From positions 34,706 to 98,705 of the forward strand of contig CAXTAT010000021.1 in NCBI GenBank assembly GCA_964242415.1: DNA of 64,000 nucleotides, read 5' to 3'. Position numbers and translations under genes: made by a program. Below, piece after piece: positions 1 through 8,346 of this stretch. Source of the stretch: DASWOJ01 sp964242415. Its GTDB lineage: Bacteria; Pseudomonadota; Alphaproteobacteria; Acetobacterales; Acetobacteraceae. Below the pieces are notes generated by a model. The model did no database searches and was not told the origin of the DNA. It saw only the letters and a program-made list of their open reading frames with translations. The first letter of the stretch is position 1, and each line of letters opens with the position of its first letter.

Positions 1-362
1 GGCGTGAACCCGGCCAGCGCGGTGCGTGGATCAGCCATCACCTTGCGCATCACCGCGACCGCGTCGTCCGGCAGCAGCGTGTCGGCATGCAGGATGCAAA
101 CCAGGGGCGAAGCGACCTCTGCCACCGCGCGGTTGACCCCCGCCGCCCGCCCGCGGACCGGATGGCGGATGACGCGCAGCCCGCCGGCCTCCGCCACCGC
201 GACGGAGCAGTCGGAGCTGCCGCCGTCCACGGCCAGCACCTCGTCCGGCGGCGGGTCGAGCACGGCCAGGGAGCGTAGCAGGCGGGGCAGCGCCGCAGCC
301 TCGTTCAGCATGGGGATGACGATGGCAACACCGGGGCCGGCTGGCGGGACCGCGCCGCTCAC
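1..362 (-). CDS. Glycosyltransferase family 2, 5' part only
   Basis: This is the first 120 codons of a gene that runs off the left edge. The protein shows a GT-A nucleotide-sugar fold: VAIVIPMLNE at residues 12-21, VDGGSSD at 45-51, a basic RGRAAGVNRA stretch near 70-79, and the DxD-like LHADT at 91-95 that normally holds the metal and the sugar nucleotide. The pattern fits the small soluble TIGR04283-type transferases better than the long membrane-bound ones. The start is GTG at 362, because an in-frame TAG lies just upstream at 390-392 and no other start codon comes before the IVIPMLNE motif. The ribosome binding site is weak. Donor and acceptor cannot be told. Confidence 0.8.
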   Translation of the reverse strand, partial: MSGAVPPAGPGVAIVIPMLNEAAALPRLLRSLAVLDPPPDEVLAVDGGSSDCSVAVAEAGGLRVIRHPVRGRAAGVNRAVAEVASPLVCILHADTLLPDDAVAVMRKVMADPRTALAGFT

Positions 363-878
363 GTTGCTGGGCCGGTGGCGCGTGGAAGCCTACATCGGCC
401 ATGTGCGCCCGGGCCAACGGTGCCCGGGCCATGTGCGCCGGGACCGCTGCCATCCCGGCACGCTGCGCGCTCAAAGATTGCTCGACAGCCCCAGCGTCTC
501 GAGGGCCATGCTGAATAAACGCTTATGCGACACAAATTTCGACAAAACCTTGCTAGACAGCCGCCGTGGAACGACTTAACGAGTGATAATTGATAGCTGC
601 ATTCAGGAACTTTTAGCATCTATACCCTAGGTTGATGGCCATGCAGCGTTTTTTGACACGCCGAACCGCAGCATTTTCTACGTCGCGGCGGTGCATATCA
701 GGGGCAATAGGGACATGGTGCATGGCTTGCCGCTAATCTGCCCTCCCGCACGTGCTGCGCCGCCAGACTGCACAGCAGCCTTCATGCGCCCGCAGCAGCC
801 CATGCGCCGGAACCGGGAGCCGGGCCGGCGTGTCGCGGCCGTGGCGGATCGCATGGCCTGTAGAGGCGTCTAGCAGCC
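363..878. other. Intergenic region with an AT-rich island
   Basis: No gene is supported here. Most of the stretch is GC-rich, but about 510-690 is clearly richer in A and T than the rest of the window. It contains runs such as TGATAATTGATAG near 584-596 and TTTTTTGACA near 649-658. A short direct repeat, GGCCATGTGCGCC, occurs at about 398-410 and 428-440. The region lies between two divergent genes, so it probably carries promoters for the glycosyltransferase on the minus strand and the GGDEF-EAL gene on the plus strand. No clear -35/-10 pair could be fixed. Confidence 0.4.
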
Positions 879-2825
879 ATGCCCCACAAGCCCCAGGTCG
901 GCCCCCAAGTCGGCATCGAGTGTAGAAGGCAAGCGATGGCCGGGTTGTCGCTGCTGGCCAGCTTCGCCGGCCTGCCCGGCATGCTGCGCCGTTTGCAAGC
1001 CATCCTGCGCGCAGCGTTGCGCCTGATCTTGGACGATGGCGGGGCCGGGCGGGACAGCTCCACGCTGCCGGACGGCATGGAAAAGCCTGGTGCGCAGCAC
1101 TCGTCCGGCCAGGAAGCGGAGTTGCGCCGGGCCAACCTGCGGTTCGCGACGGCGTTGAGCAATATGTCGCAGGGACTATGCCTGTATGACGCCGATGACC
1201 GGCTGGACGTGGTGAACCAGCAATTCCTCGACATCTACCACCTCGACCCGGGCAAGATCCGGTTGGGCATGTCGTTCGCCGATGTGCTGCAGGCTAGGAT
1301 CGACACCGGCCAACACCCTGGACACACCCTCGACGACCTGATGACCGTGCAGCAATCCCTGGCAAACCGGCTTGCCGTCGGCGTGGTGCTGCAGACGTTG
1401 GGCGACGGGCGCACCATCGCCATCTCGCACTCCCCCATGCAGGATGGCGGCTGGGTCGTCACCTATGAGGACGTGACCGCCCGGCGCGCTGCGGAGGCGC
1501 AGGTGGCCCATATGGCGCGGCACGATGTGCTGACGGCGTTGCCGAACCGCCTGGTGCTGCACGAGCGGCTGGAACACGTCATCAGCGAGGCCGGACGCGG
1601 CGCTGGGTCAGTGGTGCTGTGCCTGGGCCTGGACCACTTCAAGGCGGTCAACGACACCCTGGGCCACTCGATCGGCGACGGGCTCCTGCGCCTGGCCGCG
1701 GACCGGCTGACGGCCTGCGTGCGGGAGGGGGACCTGGTTGCCCGCCTGGACGGCGACGAGTTCGCCATCATCCAGGCGAACATCGGCCGGCCGGAGGCGG
1801 CGCGGCTGCTGGCCGAGCGCATCGTCTCTGCCCTGCAGCGGCCGTTCCTGGTCGAGGGGCACGAGATCGTCATCGGCGTAAGTATCGGCCTCGCCATCGT
1901 GCCGGAGGATGGGATGACCGCAGCAACGCTGCTCAAGCACGCCGACATGGCGCTGCACCGGGCGAAGCAGGACGGCCGCGGCAGCTTCTGCTTCTTTGAG
2001 CCGGAGATGCACCGGCGGTTGCAGCGCCGCCGCAGCCTGGAACTGGATTTGCGCCACGCCGTGCTGGCGGAGGAGTTCGCGCTGTTCTATCAGCCGCAAA
2101 TCAACCTGGACCGCAACGAGGTCAGCGGTTTCGAGGCGTTGCTGCGCTGGCCGCACCCGGAGCGCGGCATGGTGTCGCCGGGCGAGTTCATCCCGGTCGC
2201 CGAGGAAATCGGCGTGATCGTCGCCCTTGGTGAGTGGGTCATCCGCCGCGCCTGTGCCGATGCGGCGTTGTGGCCCGGCGACGTGAAGGTCGCGGTGAAC
2301 CTGTCGCCGGTGCAGTTCCGCAGCCGCAACCTGGTGCCGACGGTCGCGGCGGCCTTGGCGGAGTCCGGCCTGGCGCCAGGGCGGCTGGAGCTGGAGATCA
2401 CCGAGTCCGCGCTGCTGCAGGACAACGCCGCGACGCTGGCCATGCTGCACGAGTTGCGGGCACTGGGCGCGCGCATCTCAATGGATGATTTCGGGACCGG
2501 GTACTCGTCGCTGAGCTACCTGCGAAGCTTCCCGTTCGACAAGCTCAAGATCGACCAGTCCTTCGTGCGCGACCTTTCGACACGTGAGGACTGCGTTCAC
2601 ATCGTGCGCGCGGTGGAGGGGCTATGCGCCGGGCTGGGCATTGCGACGGTCGCGGAGGGCGTGGAAACCGAGGGTCAACTGGCCCGGCTGCGCGCCGAGG
2701 GTTGCAAGGAGGTGCAGGGCTTCCTGTTCAGCCGGGCGCGCTGCGCGGCCGACGTGCCGGGGATGCTGCGCCGGTTGAAAGGCGGGCCGAAGCGTGAAGT
2801 GCCGCAACTGACCATGGCGGGATGA
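879..2825 (+). CDS. PAS-GGDEF-EAL c-di-GMP turnover protein
   Basis: A 648-residue cyclic di-GMP enzyme. Residues 1-90 hold a short hydrophobic or amphipathic stretch (about 20-50) but no convincing membrane helix. A PAS domain follows (about 92-205), then GGDEF (about 215-375) and EAL (about 395-640). The GGDEF signature reads DGDEF at 291-295, so the first glycine is aspartate. An inhibitory-site motif, REGD, lies exactly five residues before it, as in product-inhibited cyclases. The EAL half looks intact: EALLRW at 419, then DDFGTGYSSL, KIDQSFVRDL and VAEGVET. Phosphodiesterase activity is therefore likely, and cyclase activity is possible. The PAS domain probably senses a small ligand or redox state. 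The gene is convergent with the ABC exporter gene across a hairpin. Confidence 0.93.
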   Translation: MPHKPQVGPQVGIECRRQAMAGLSLLASFAGLPGMLRRLQAILRAALRLILDDGGAGRDSSTLPDGMEKPGAQHSSGQEAELRRANLRFATALSNMSQGLCLYDADDRLDVVNQQFLDIYHLDPGKIRLGMSFADVLQARIDTGQHPGHTLDDLMTVQQSLANRLAVGVVLQTLGDGRTIAISHSPMQDGGWVVTYEDVTARRAAEAQVAHMARHDVLTALPNRLVLHERLEHVISEAGRGAGSVVLCLGLDHFKAVNDTLGHSIGDGLLRLAADRLTACVREGDLVARLDGDEFAIIQANIGRPEAARLLAERIVSALQRPFLVEGHEIVIGVSIGLAIVPEDGMTAATLLKHADMALHRAKQDGRGSFCFFEPEMHRRLQRRRSLELDLRHAVLAEEFALFYQPQINLDRNEVSGFEALLRWPHPERGMVSPGEFIPVAEEIGVIVALGEWVIRRACADAALWPGDVKVAVNLSPVQFRSRNLVPTVAAALAESGLAPGRLELEITESALLQDNAATLAMLHELRALGARISMDDFGTGYSSLSYLRSFPFDKLKIDQSFVRDLSTREDCVHIVRAVEGLCAGLGIATVAEGVETEGQLARLRAEGCKEVQGFLFSRARCAADVPGMLRRLKGGPKREVPQLTMAG

Positions 2826-2830
2826 CCGCT

Positions 2831-2857
2831 GCTCCCTCTCCCGAGGGGAGAGGGAGC
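2831..2857. terminator. Bidirectional hairpin between convergent genes (family B single copy)
   Basis: A perfect 12-bp inverted repeat, GCTCCCTCTCCC and its complement, surrounds a 3-base loop. It lies in the 39-bp gap between two convergent stop codons. No T-run follows, so it is a terminator-like or transcript-stabilising hairpin rather than a classical rho-independent terminator. Its arms match the core of the family B dispersed repeat. Confidence 0.6.
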
Positions 2858-2864
2858 CGGTGGG

Positions 2865-4712
2865 CTACTCCGCTGCTTGCACGAAGCCGCCGGATTGGCG
2901 GTGCCACAACCGGGCATAGACGCCGCCGGCCTGCAGCAGCGCCTGGTGCGTTCCCTGCTCGACGATCCGCCCGCCGTCCATGATCACCAGCCGGTCCATG
3001 CGGGCGATGGTGCTCAGCCGGTGGGCAATGGCGATCACCGTGCGGCCCTGCATCAGGGACACAAGCTGGTCCTGGATCGCCGCCTCCACCTCCGAGTCCA
3101 GCGCCGACGTCGCCTCGTCCAGCACCAGGATCGGCGCGTCCTTCAGAATCACCCGGGCGATGGCGATGCGCTGGCGCTGCCCGCCGGACAGCTTTACTCC
3201 GCGCTCCCCCACATGGGCGTCGAAGCCGGTGCGTCCCTGCCAGTCCTCCAGCGCCTCGATGAAGTCCAGCGCCTCCGCCTGGCGCGCAGCCTCGATCACC
3301 TCGGCCTCGGTCGCCCAGGGCCGGCCGTAGCGGATGTTGTCGCGGATGGAGCGATGCAGCAGCGAGGTGTCCTGCGTAACCATCGCGATGCCGCCCCGCA
3401 GGCTTTCTTGCGTGAGATCGGCGATGTCCTGCCCGTCGATCAGGATGCGCCCGCTCTCCGGCGCGTAGAAGCGCAGCATCAGGTTGACCAGGGTGCTCTT
3501 GCCCGCGCCCGAGCGTCCGATCAGCCCGATGCGCTCCCCGGGTGCGATGTCCAGCGACAGGTCGTGCAGCACGCCGCGCGCGGTGCCATAGCCGAAGCTG
3601 ACCCGGTCGAACCGCACGGCGCCGCGGGGGATCGCCAGCTCCCGGGCGCCGGGTACGTCGGGCATGCCGCGCGGCACGGCGATAGACTTCATGCCATCCT
3701 GCACGACGCCGACGTTCTCCGCGATCTGCGTGATGTTGAACGCCACCCATCCCGCCATGTTGCTGATCTGCCAGGCCAGCGGCAGCGCCATCGCCACGGT
3801 GCCGATCGCCACGGACCCCCGCGCATACAGCGCCAGCGCCAGCCCGCCGGTTGTCACCAGCATCACCGCGTTCATCGCCGCGAGCGTCAGGCTGAACTGG
3901 GTGTTCATGCGCTGCATGTCGTGGAACACGGCGGTGTGCTCGTCCACACCGTCGCGGACGAAGCTGTCCTCGTCGCGGGCGCGGGCGAACAGCTTCACGG
4001 TCAGGATGTTGGTGTAGCTGTCCACCACGCGGCCTACCAGCGCCGACCGCACCTCGGAGTTGCTGCGCGACCGCTCCCGCAGCAGGGGGATGAAGTGGCG
4101 CAGGAACAGGAAGTATGCGCCGAACCACAGCAGGATCGGCAGCGCCAGCACCGCGTCGGCGTGGGCCAGCAGCAGCATGGCGCTGGTGCCGTATACCAGG
4201 ATGTACCAGGCGGCGTTGGTTGTGGCGGTGATGCTGTCGCGCAGGCTCGGGCCGGTCTGCATGACGCGGTTGGCGACGCGGCCGGCGAAGTCGTTCTGGA
4301 AGAAGGTCCAGCTTTGCCGGACGACATGCCAGTGGCTCTGCCAGCGGATCAGGTTGGTGAAGTTGGCGGCGATGGCCTGGTTGGTGATCAGGTTCTGCAT
4401 CAGCAGCGCCGCCGGGCGCAGCAGCAGCAGGAACCCGGCCATGGCGAGGAGCTGCGGCCAGGCGTCCTGGAACAGGGTGGCCGGGGCGTGCGTGCTGGCC
4501 AGGCCGACGACGCGGCCGATGATCACGGGGATGCCGGCGTCGCACACCGCAACCACCAGCCCAGCGGCGAACAGCGCCACGATCAGGCCGCGCACCTGCC
4601 GGGCATAGTGCCAGTAGAAGCGCAGCAGCCCGCCTGCCTCGTCATGCGAGGGCGGTGGCGAGGAGGGGTCGATGGCGGTGGGTTGGACCAGGGTCTCGAA
4701 GAAGCGGAACAT
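2865..4712 (-). CDS. ABC exporter, fused permease and ATPase (MsbA/multidrug type)
   Basis: A 615-residue half-transporter. A six-helix ABC membrane domain spans about residues 40-345, and the nucleotide-binding domain follows. Walker A is GRSGAGKST near 397-405, the signature is LSGGQRQR near 507, Walker B is ILVLDEATSALD near 528, and a switch histidine lies in IAHRLST. It should act as a dimer in the inner membrane exporting a lipid, drug or peptide; the substrate cannot be told. ATG at 4712 is preferred over the upstream TTG at 4739, because MFRFFETL is the usual N-terminus of this group as I know it. The upstream region carries a family A repeat. Confidence 0.9.
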   Translation of the reverse strand: MFRFFETLVQPTAIDPSSPPPSHDEAGGLLRFYWHYARQVRGLIVALFAAGLVVAVCDAGIPVIIGRVVGLASTHAPATLFQDAWPQLLAMAGFLLLLRPAALLMQNLITNQAIAANFTNLIRWQSHWHVVRQSWTFFQNDFAGRVANRVMQTGPSLRDSITATTNAAWYILVYGTSAMLLLAHADAVLALPILLWFGAYFLFLRHFIPLLRERSRSNSEVRSALVGRVVDSYTNILTVKLFARARDEDSFVRDGVDEHTAVFHDMQRMNTQFSLTLAAMNAVMLVTTGGLALALYARGSVAIGTVAMALPLAWQISNMAGWVAFNITQIAENVGVVQDGMKSIAVPRGMPDVPGARELAIPRGAVRFDRVSFGYGTARGVLHDLSLDIAPGERIGLIGRSGAGKSTLVNLMLRFYAPESGRILIDGQDIADLTQESLRGGIAMVTQDTSLLHRSIRDNIRYGRPWATEAEVIEAARQAEALDFIEALEDWQGRTGFDAHVGERGVKLSGGQRQRIAIARVILKDAPILVLDEATSALDSEVEAAIQDQLVSLMQGRTVIAIAHRLSTIARMDRLVIMDGGRIVEQGTHQALLQAGGVYARLWHRQSGGFVQAAE

Positions 4713-5257
4713 AGGCGGCAGGTGGATGGTGCCCCTCAATGCGTCAATCTGGCCGGGGAGATGGCATACGGCAGCTACGCCATTGTTGACCGGCTGCGCC
4801 CGGTTGCCGCCCCGTAGCCGCCATCCCTTTTTTGCTGCACGCGGCGCGATGGCCCCGTGTGATGCTACCGGCCCTACGTTCTAGCCCTTACGATGCTGCA
4901 TCCAATCAGGGCCTGTTATTGCGAGTCGGCTTCGGCGTGGCAATCCAGGGTTGCACGGGCTGGGGGTTTCGGTTTTGCATCCCTGGATTACCGCGTCGCA
5001 ATCGCTCCTCGCAATGACGAGCGCGGGGCAATGACAGATGGGACAATGGCGAGCACGGGGCGGGCAATCCGGTCAGAAAAGGAGGTTGTTGGTAATGCGA
5101 TGGTTCTGCCACAGCCGGGTAGGGAGGTGTGTGCATGGGACAGGGTTTAGCTTGTCAATCGATGTCTGCCTCGCCTTGGCGGCCAGTAGCGCAGCCGCAC
5201 AAAACCCCAGCTTGGATGCCGCCGGGTGCGACTGCCGGCCGCTGATCCTGGGCGCCA
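4713..5257. other. Intergenic region holding a family A repeat
   Basis: No coding region is supported. The central part is family A copy 1 (4915-5018), whose right flank carries further imperfect copies of its end: CAATGAC recurs at 5012 and 5029, and CAATGGC at 5044. The part next to 4712 probably holds the promoter of the ABC exporter gene. Nothing recognisable was seen between 5060 and 5257. Confidence 0.5.
4915..5018. repeat. Family A dispersed repeat, copy 1
   Basis: An imperfect palindrome of about 104 bp. The left end reads GTTATTGCGAG, an inner GCAATCCAGGG faces CCCTGGATTACC, and the right end reads CTCGCAATGAC. The same ends and inner arms recur at seven other places in the window. 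Confidence 0.8.
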
Positions 5258-6718
5258 TCACTGCGCCGCCGCGGTGGGCCGAGCCGCCGCGATAGGCCGG
5301 TGGTCCGGCTTCGCGCTCTCGACGATGACCCGCCCGCCGCGCTGGTGCGTCGCATACGAGATCAGCCACTGCGCGCTGACTAGGAAGCGGTTGCGGTAGC
5401 CGATCAGGAAGAAGATGTGCGCCACCGCCCAGGTCACCCAGGCCGCAAATCCCGTCAGGTGGACCCCGCCGAACTCCGCCACCGCCTTGTTGCGCCCGAT
5501 GGTGGCCAGGGTGCCATAATCCCGGTAGCCGAACGGCCGCGCGCCTGTCCGGCCGCGCAGCCGCCGCCGGATGGCGCGCGCGACGTAGCTGCCCTGCTGC
5601 TTGGCCACCGGCGCCACGCCCGGCAGCGGCTTGCCGCCCGGGGTCGGCGGCAGCGCGGCGTCGCCGATCACGTAGATGCCGGGGTGGCCGGGCACGGCCA
5701 GGTCCGGCCCCACCGGCACGCGTCCGCCCTTGGCCGGCTTCACCCCGAGCCACTCCGCGACCGGGGTGGCGGCGACGCCCGCAGTCCAGATGATCGTCTC
5801 GGCCTGGATGGCCTCGTCGCCGATGTGGACCACGCCGGGCTGGATGTCCGTCACCTGCTTGCCAGTGCGGACGTCGACGCCCATGCCCTGCAGGTCGCGC
5901 ACCGCACGCGCCTGCAGCTCGGGTGCGAAGCCTTCGAGGATGTGCGGGCTACCCTCCACGATGATCACCCGCACCTGGGCGCGGTTCACGCTGGTGAAGT
6001 CGTGCCGCTGGGTGTCGCGCGCCAGCTCGGCGATGGACCCGGCCATCTCCACCCCGGTCGCCCCGCCGCCAACCAGCACGAAGGTCAGCAGGCGGGACCG
6101 CTCGGCCGGGTCGCATTGCGGCAGGGCGGCGCGCTCGAACGCATCCAGGATGCGCTCCCGCAGCTTCCGGGCATCGTCCAGGGTTTTCAGGCTGGGCGCT
6201 GCCGCCTCCCAGGCGTCATGGCCGAAGTAGCTGGGCTGCGAGCCGGTGGCGATGACCAGCGTGTCGTACGGCACGCGGGCGCTGCCGCACAGCACCTCCC
6301 GTGCGGCGGTGTCGATGCCGGTCACGTCCTCCATCAGCACATGGGTTCTTGGCTTGCCAGCGAACAGCGAGCGCACCGGGGAGGCGATCTCGTCCTGCGA
6401 CAACGCCGCAGTGGCGACCTGGTAGAGCAAGGGCTGGAACAGGTGGTGGTTGTGCTGGTCCATCACCGTCACGTCCAGGCCAGGCCGGCCGGCCAGGGCC
6501 TGCGCTGCCGCCAGGCCGCCAAAGCCGGCGCCGATCACCACGACCTTAAGCGGCGGTTGGCGCCCCGATTGGCTGCCCGCACGGCGTTCCGCCCGCTTGG
6601 AGCCCGGCCGCTTGGAGCCCGGCCGCTTAGAGCCTGGCCGGCTAGAGTCCGACCGCACCAGGAGCAGCACGGCCGCCGCGCTGCCGAGCAGCAGGGGAAC
6701 ACGCAGGGGGTGGGCCAC
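5258..6718 (-). CDS. ndh: Type II NADH dehydrogenase (NDH-2-like flavoprotein)
   Basis: A 486-residue pyridine-nucleotide-disulfide-type oxidoreductase that should pass electrons from NADH to quinone at the membrane without pumping protons. The FAD fold is VVVIGAGFGG at 59-68. The NAD(P)H fold is FVLVGGGATGVEMAG near 215-229. The FAD-contact motif YVIGDAA lies near residue 345. A C-terminal hydrophobic stretch (about 425-455) fits the usual membrane-facing helices. The N-terminus is unusual: a hydrophobic segment at 7-21 is followed by a three-fold RPGSK repeat at 27-41, coded by 15-bp tandem units. The start is GTG at 6718, with GGAGG eight bases upstream. The gene lies 70 bp behind the CLC gene on the same strand, so the two may be co-transcribed. 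Confidence 0.88.
   Translation of the reverse strand: MAHPLRVPLLLGSAAAVLLLVRSDSSRPGSKRPGSKRPGSKRAERRAGSQSGRQPPLKVVVIGAGFGGLAAAQALAGRPGLDVTVMDQHNHHLFQPLLYQVATAALSQDEIASPVRSLFAGKPRTHVLMEDVTGIDTAAREVLCGSARVPYDTLVIATGSQPSYFGHDAWEAAAPSLKTLDDARKLRERILDAFERAALPQCDPAERSRLLTFVLVGGGATGVEMAGSIAELARDTQRHDFTSVNRAQVRVIIVEGSPHILEGFAPELQARAVRDLQGMGVDVRTGKQVTDIQPGVVHIGDEAIQAETIIWTAGVAATPVAEWLGVKPAKGGRVPVGPDLAVPGHPGIYVIGDAALPPTPGGKPLPGVAPVAKQQGSYVARAIRRRLRGRTGARPFGYRDYGTLATIGRNKAVAEFGGVHLTGFAAWVTWAVAHIFFLIGYRNRFLVSAQWLISYATHQRGGRVIVESAKPDHRPIAAARPTAAAQ
6594..6653. repeat. 15-bp tandem repeat inside ndh
   Basis: Four consecutive 15-bp units. The first two read CGCTTGGAGCCCGGC exactly and the next two are diverged. 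On the minus strand they code for repeated Arg-Pro-Gly-Ser-Lys just after the hydrophobic N-terminal segment. Replication slippage would explain them, and the number of units may differ between strains. Confidence 0.9.
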
Positions 6719-6788
6719 GGATCAACCTCCAATACGCTTGCGGCGACGCCAACGTCTACGACTGCCAGCGGGTTCGCCAAGGCTGGCA

Positions 6789-8117
6789 TCAGCCCGGCAT
6801 CTGCCCCTCCACCCCCTGCTCGCGCTGCGACTGCCGCTCCCGCACCTCGGCGTCGCTCAGCCGTGCATCGTAGATCGACCGCGGCTCGATGGTGCGGGCG
6901 ATCAGCGTCGCCACCGACACCGCCACCAGCAGCGGCAGGATGGCCGCCCGGGCATAGCCGGTCATCTCCATCATCAGCACGACCGCCGAGAGCGGGCCCT
7001 GCGTGGTGGCGGCGATCATCGCGCCTGCGCCGACCAGCGCGAACAGCCCGGGCGGCATGCCGGGCCACATCCAGGCCCAGGGCAGACCCAGCACGCTGCC
7101 CAGCAGCGCCCCGAACGCCAGGGACGGCGTGAACAGCCCGCCCGGAATGCCGCTGCCCAGGCACAGCACCGTCGCCGCCGGCCGCAGCAGCACCAGCGCG
7201 CACAGCAGCCGCGGCCCGCCGGCCATCCCGGTGAACGCCTGCTGCGCCACGTCGCGCCCGTTGCCGAGCAGTTGCGGGAACCGGATGGACGCGAAGCCCA
7301 GCGCCAACAGCACCAGCGCCGGCGCCACCACGCGTTTCCAGCCCTTCGGCCTATGGCCGTCCATCCAGGCCACGACGCGGACATACCCGACCGAGACCAG
7401 GCCGACGACCAGTCCCGCCGGCAGCGCCCAGGCGATGCTGGAGGGCGATCCGGAGAATGCTGGCAGGCGATACAGCGGCGCGTCGGGCAGAAACAGCCAG
7501 GACACGCCGGTCGCCACCAGCGACGTCACCAGGGCGGGCAGCACGTAGCGCAGCGCCAGCGCCCCACGCAGCACCTCCAGCGCGAACAGCGCCCCGCCCA
7601 GCGGCACGCCATAGGCCGCCGCCATCCCCGCCCCGGCGCCGCACGCGACCAGCAGTTGCCGCTGCTCGTCCCCCAGGCGTGTCCGGTCGGACATGAAGTT
7701 GGCGGCGACGGCGCCGGCCTGCTTCGGCGCGCCCTCCCGCCCTAACGCGGCGCCCATGCCGACCACCACCACCGACAGCGTGGCGCTGGCCAGCGTCCGC
7801 AACGCCGGCAGCCGGCCGGCGTGGAACCAGATCGCCGCGGTGATGTCGATGCCGTTGGCGCTCGACAGGCGGGTGAGCAGGAGCTGCATGACCCCGGTCA
7901 GCAGCCCCGCCCCGAGCAGGATGGCCACATGCCGCCACGCCGCATCGCCCGTGGCCGTCTGCAGCACGTTGAGGCCGTTGCCGCCCCACATGGCCTGCTG
8001 CACCAACTCCAGCAGCCCGGTCAGCGCCGCGGTGGCAAGGCCGGCGCCGACGCCGGTCAGCAGCACCGCCGCCCAGAACTTGGCGGCGCTGCGCTGCGCC
8101 AGGATCGGCGCGATCAT
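6789..8117 (-). CDS. CLC-family chloride channel or H+/Cl- antiporter
   Basis: A 442-residue polytopic inner-membrane protein with about ten hydrophobic helices. Two of the three CLC selectivity-filter motifs are present: GREGA at 126-130, with gating glutamate E128, and GIPGGLFTPSLAFG in the second half (the GxFxP motif). The first motif, normally GSGIP, is replaced by SSANGID near 85-91, so the central chloride serine is not in its usual context. No cytoplasmic CBS domains are present. The start is ATG at 8117. The protein could be a chloride or other anion transporter; the altered first motif leaves ion choice open. Confidence 0.85.
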   Translation of the reverse strand: MIAPILAQRSAAKFWAAVLLTGVGAGLATAALTGLLELVQQAMWGGNGLNVLQTATGDAAWRHVAILLGAGLLTGVMQLLLTRLSSANGIDITAAIWFHAGRLPALRTLASATLSVVVVGMGAALGREGAPKQAGAVAANFMSDRTRLGDEQRQLLVACGAGAGMAAAYGVPLGGALFALEVLRGALALRYVLPALVTSLVATGVSWLFLPDAPLYRLPAFSGSPSSIAWALPAGLVVGLVSVGYVRVVAWMDGHRPKGWKRVVAPALVLLALGFASIRFPQLLGNGRDVAQQAFTGMAGGPRLLCALVLLRPAATVLCLGSGIPGGLFTPSLAFGALLGSVLGLPWAWMWPGMPPGLFALVGAGAMIAATTQGPLSAVVLMMEMTGYARAAILPLLVAVSVATLIARTIEPRSIYDARLSDAEVRERQSQREQGVEGQMPG

Positions 8118-8199
8118 CCGTGTATCATGCCGGGGGATGGCAGCGGGACAGCGCAGAAGGCTGGCGGCGCGGCACCGTCACAAGCTGGGGCACGACACC

Positions 8200-8302
8200 G
8201 TCATTGCGAGCCGCTTGGCGAAGCAATCCAGGGGACGCCCGGCCTGACCTCCCGCGCTGGCGACCCCTGGATCGCCACGCCGCAAGCGCGGCTCGCGGTG
8301 AC
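8200..8302. repeat. Family A dispersed repeat, copy 2
   Basis: Left end GTCATTGCGAGCCG, inner arms CAATCCAGGGG and CCCCTGGATCG, right end CGGCTCGCGGTGAC. The right end is duplicated: a 26-bp unit at 8286-8311 is repeated with three mismatches at 8312-8337. The copy fills the gap between the divergent-side start of the CLC gene and the end of the sulfite-oxidase-fold gene. Confidence 0.8.
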
Positions 8303-8346
8303 GGCGGTAAAGCGCGGCCCGCGGCGACGGCGGTGAAGCCTAGCGT

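Noticed and set aside
2728..4545. Long minus-strand frame within the ABC exporter gene
   Set aside because: Arg/Pro/Ala-rich shadow of the exporter frame, which itself holds Walker A, signature and Walker B.
5417..7132. Plus-strand frame opposite ndh and the CLC gene
   Set aside because: Antisense shadow without domains. Third-position GC favours the minus-strand genes.
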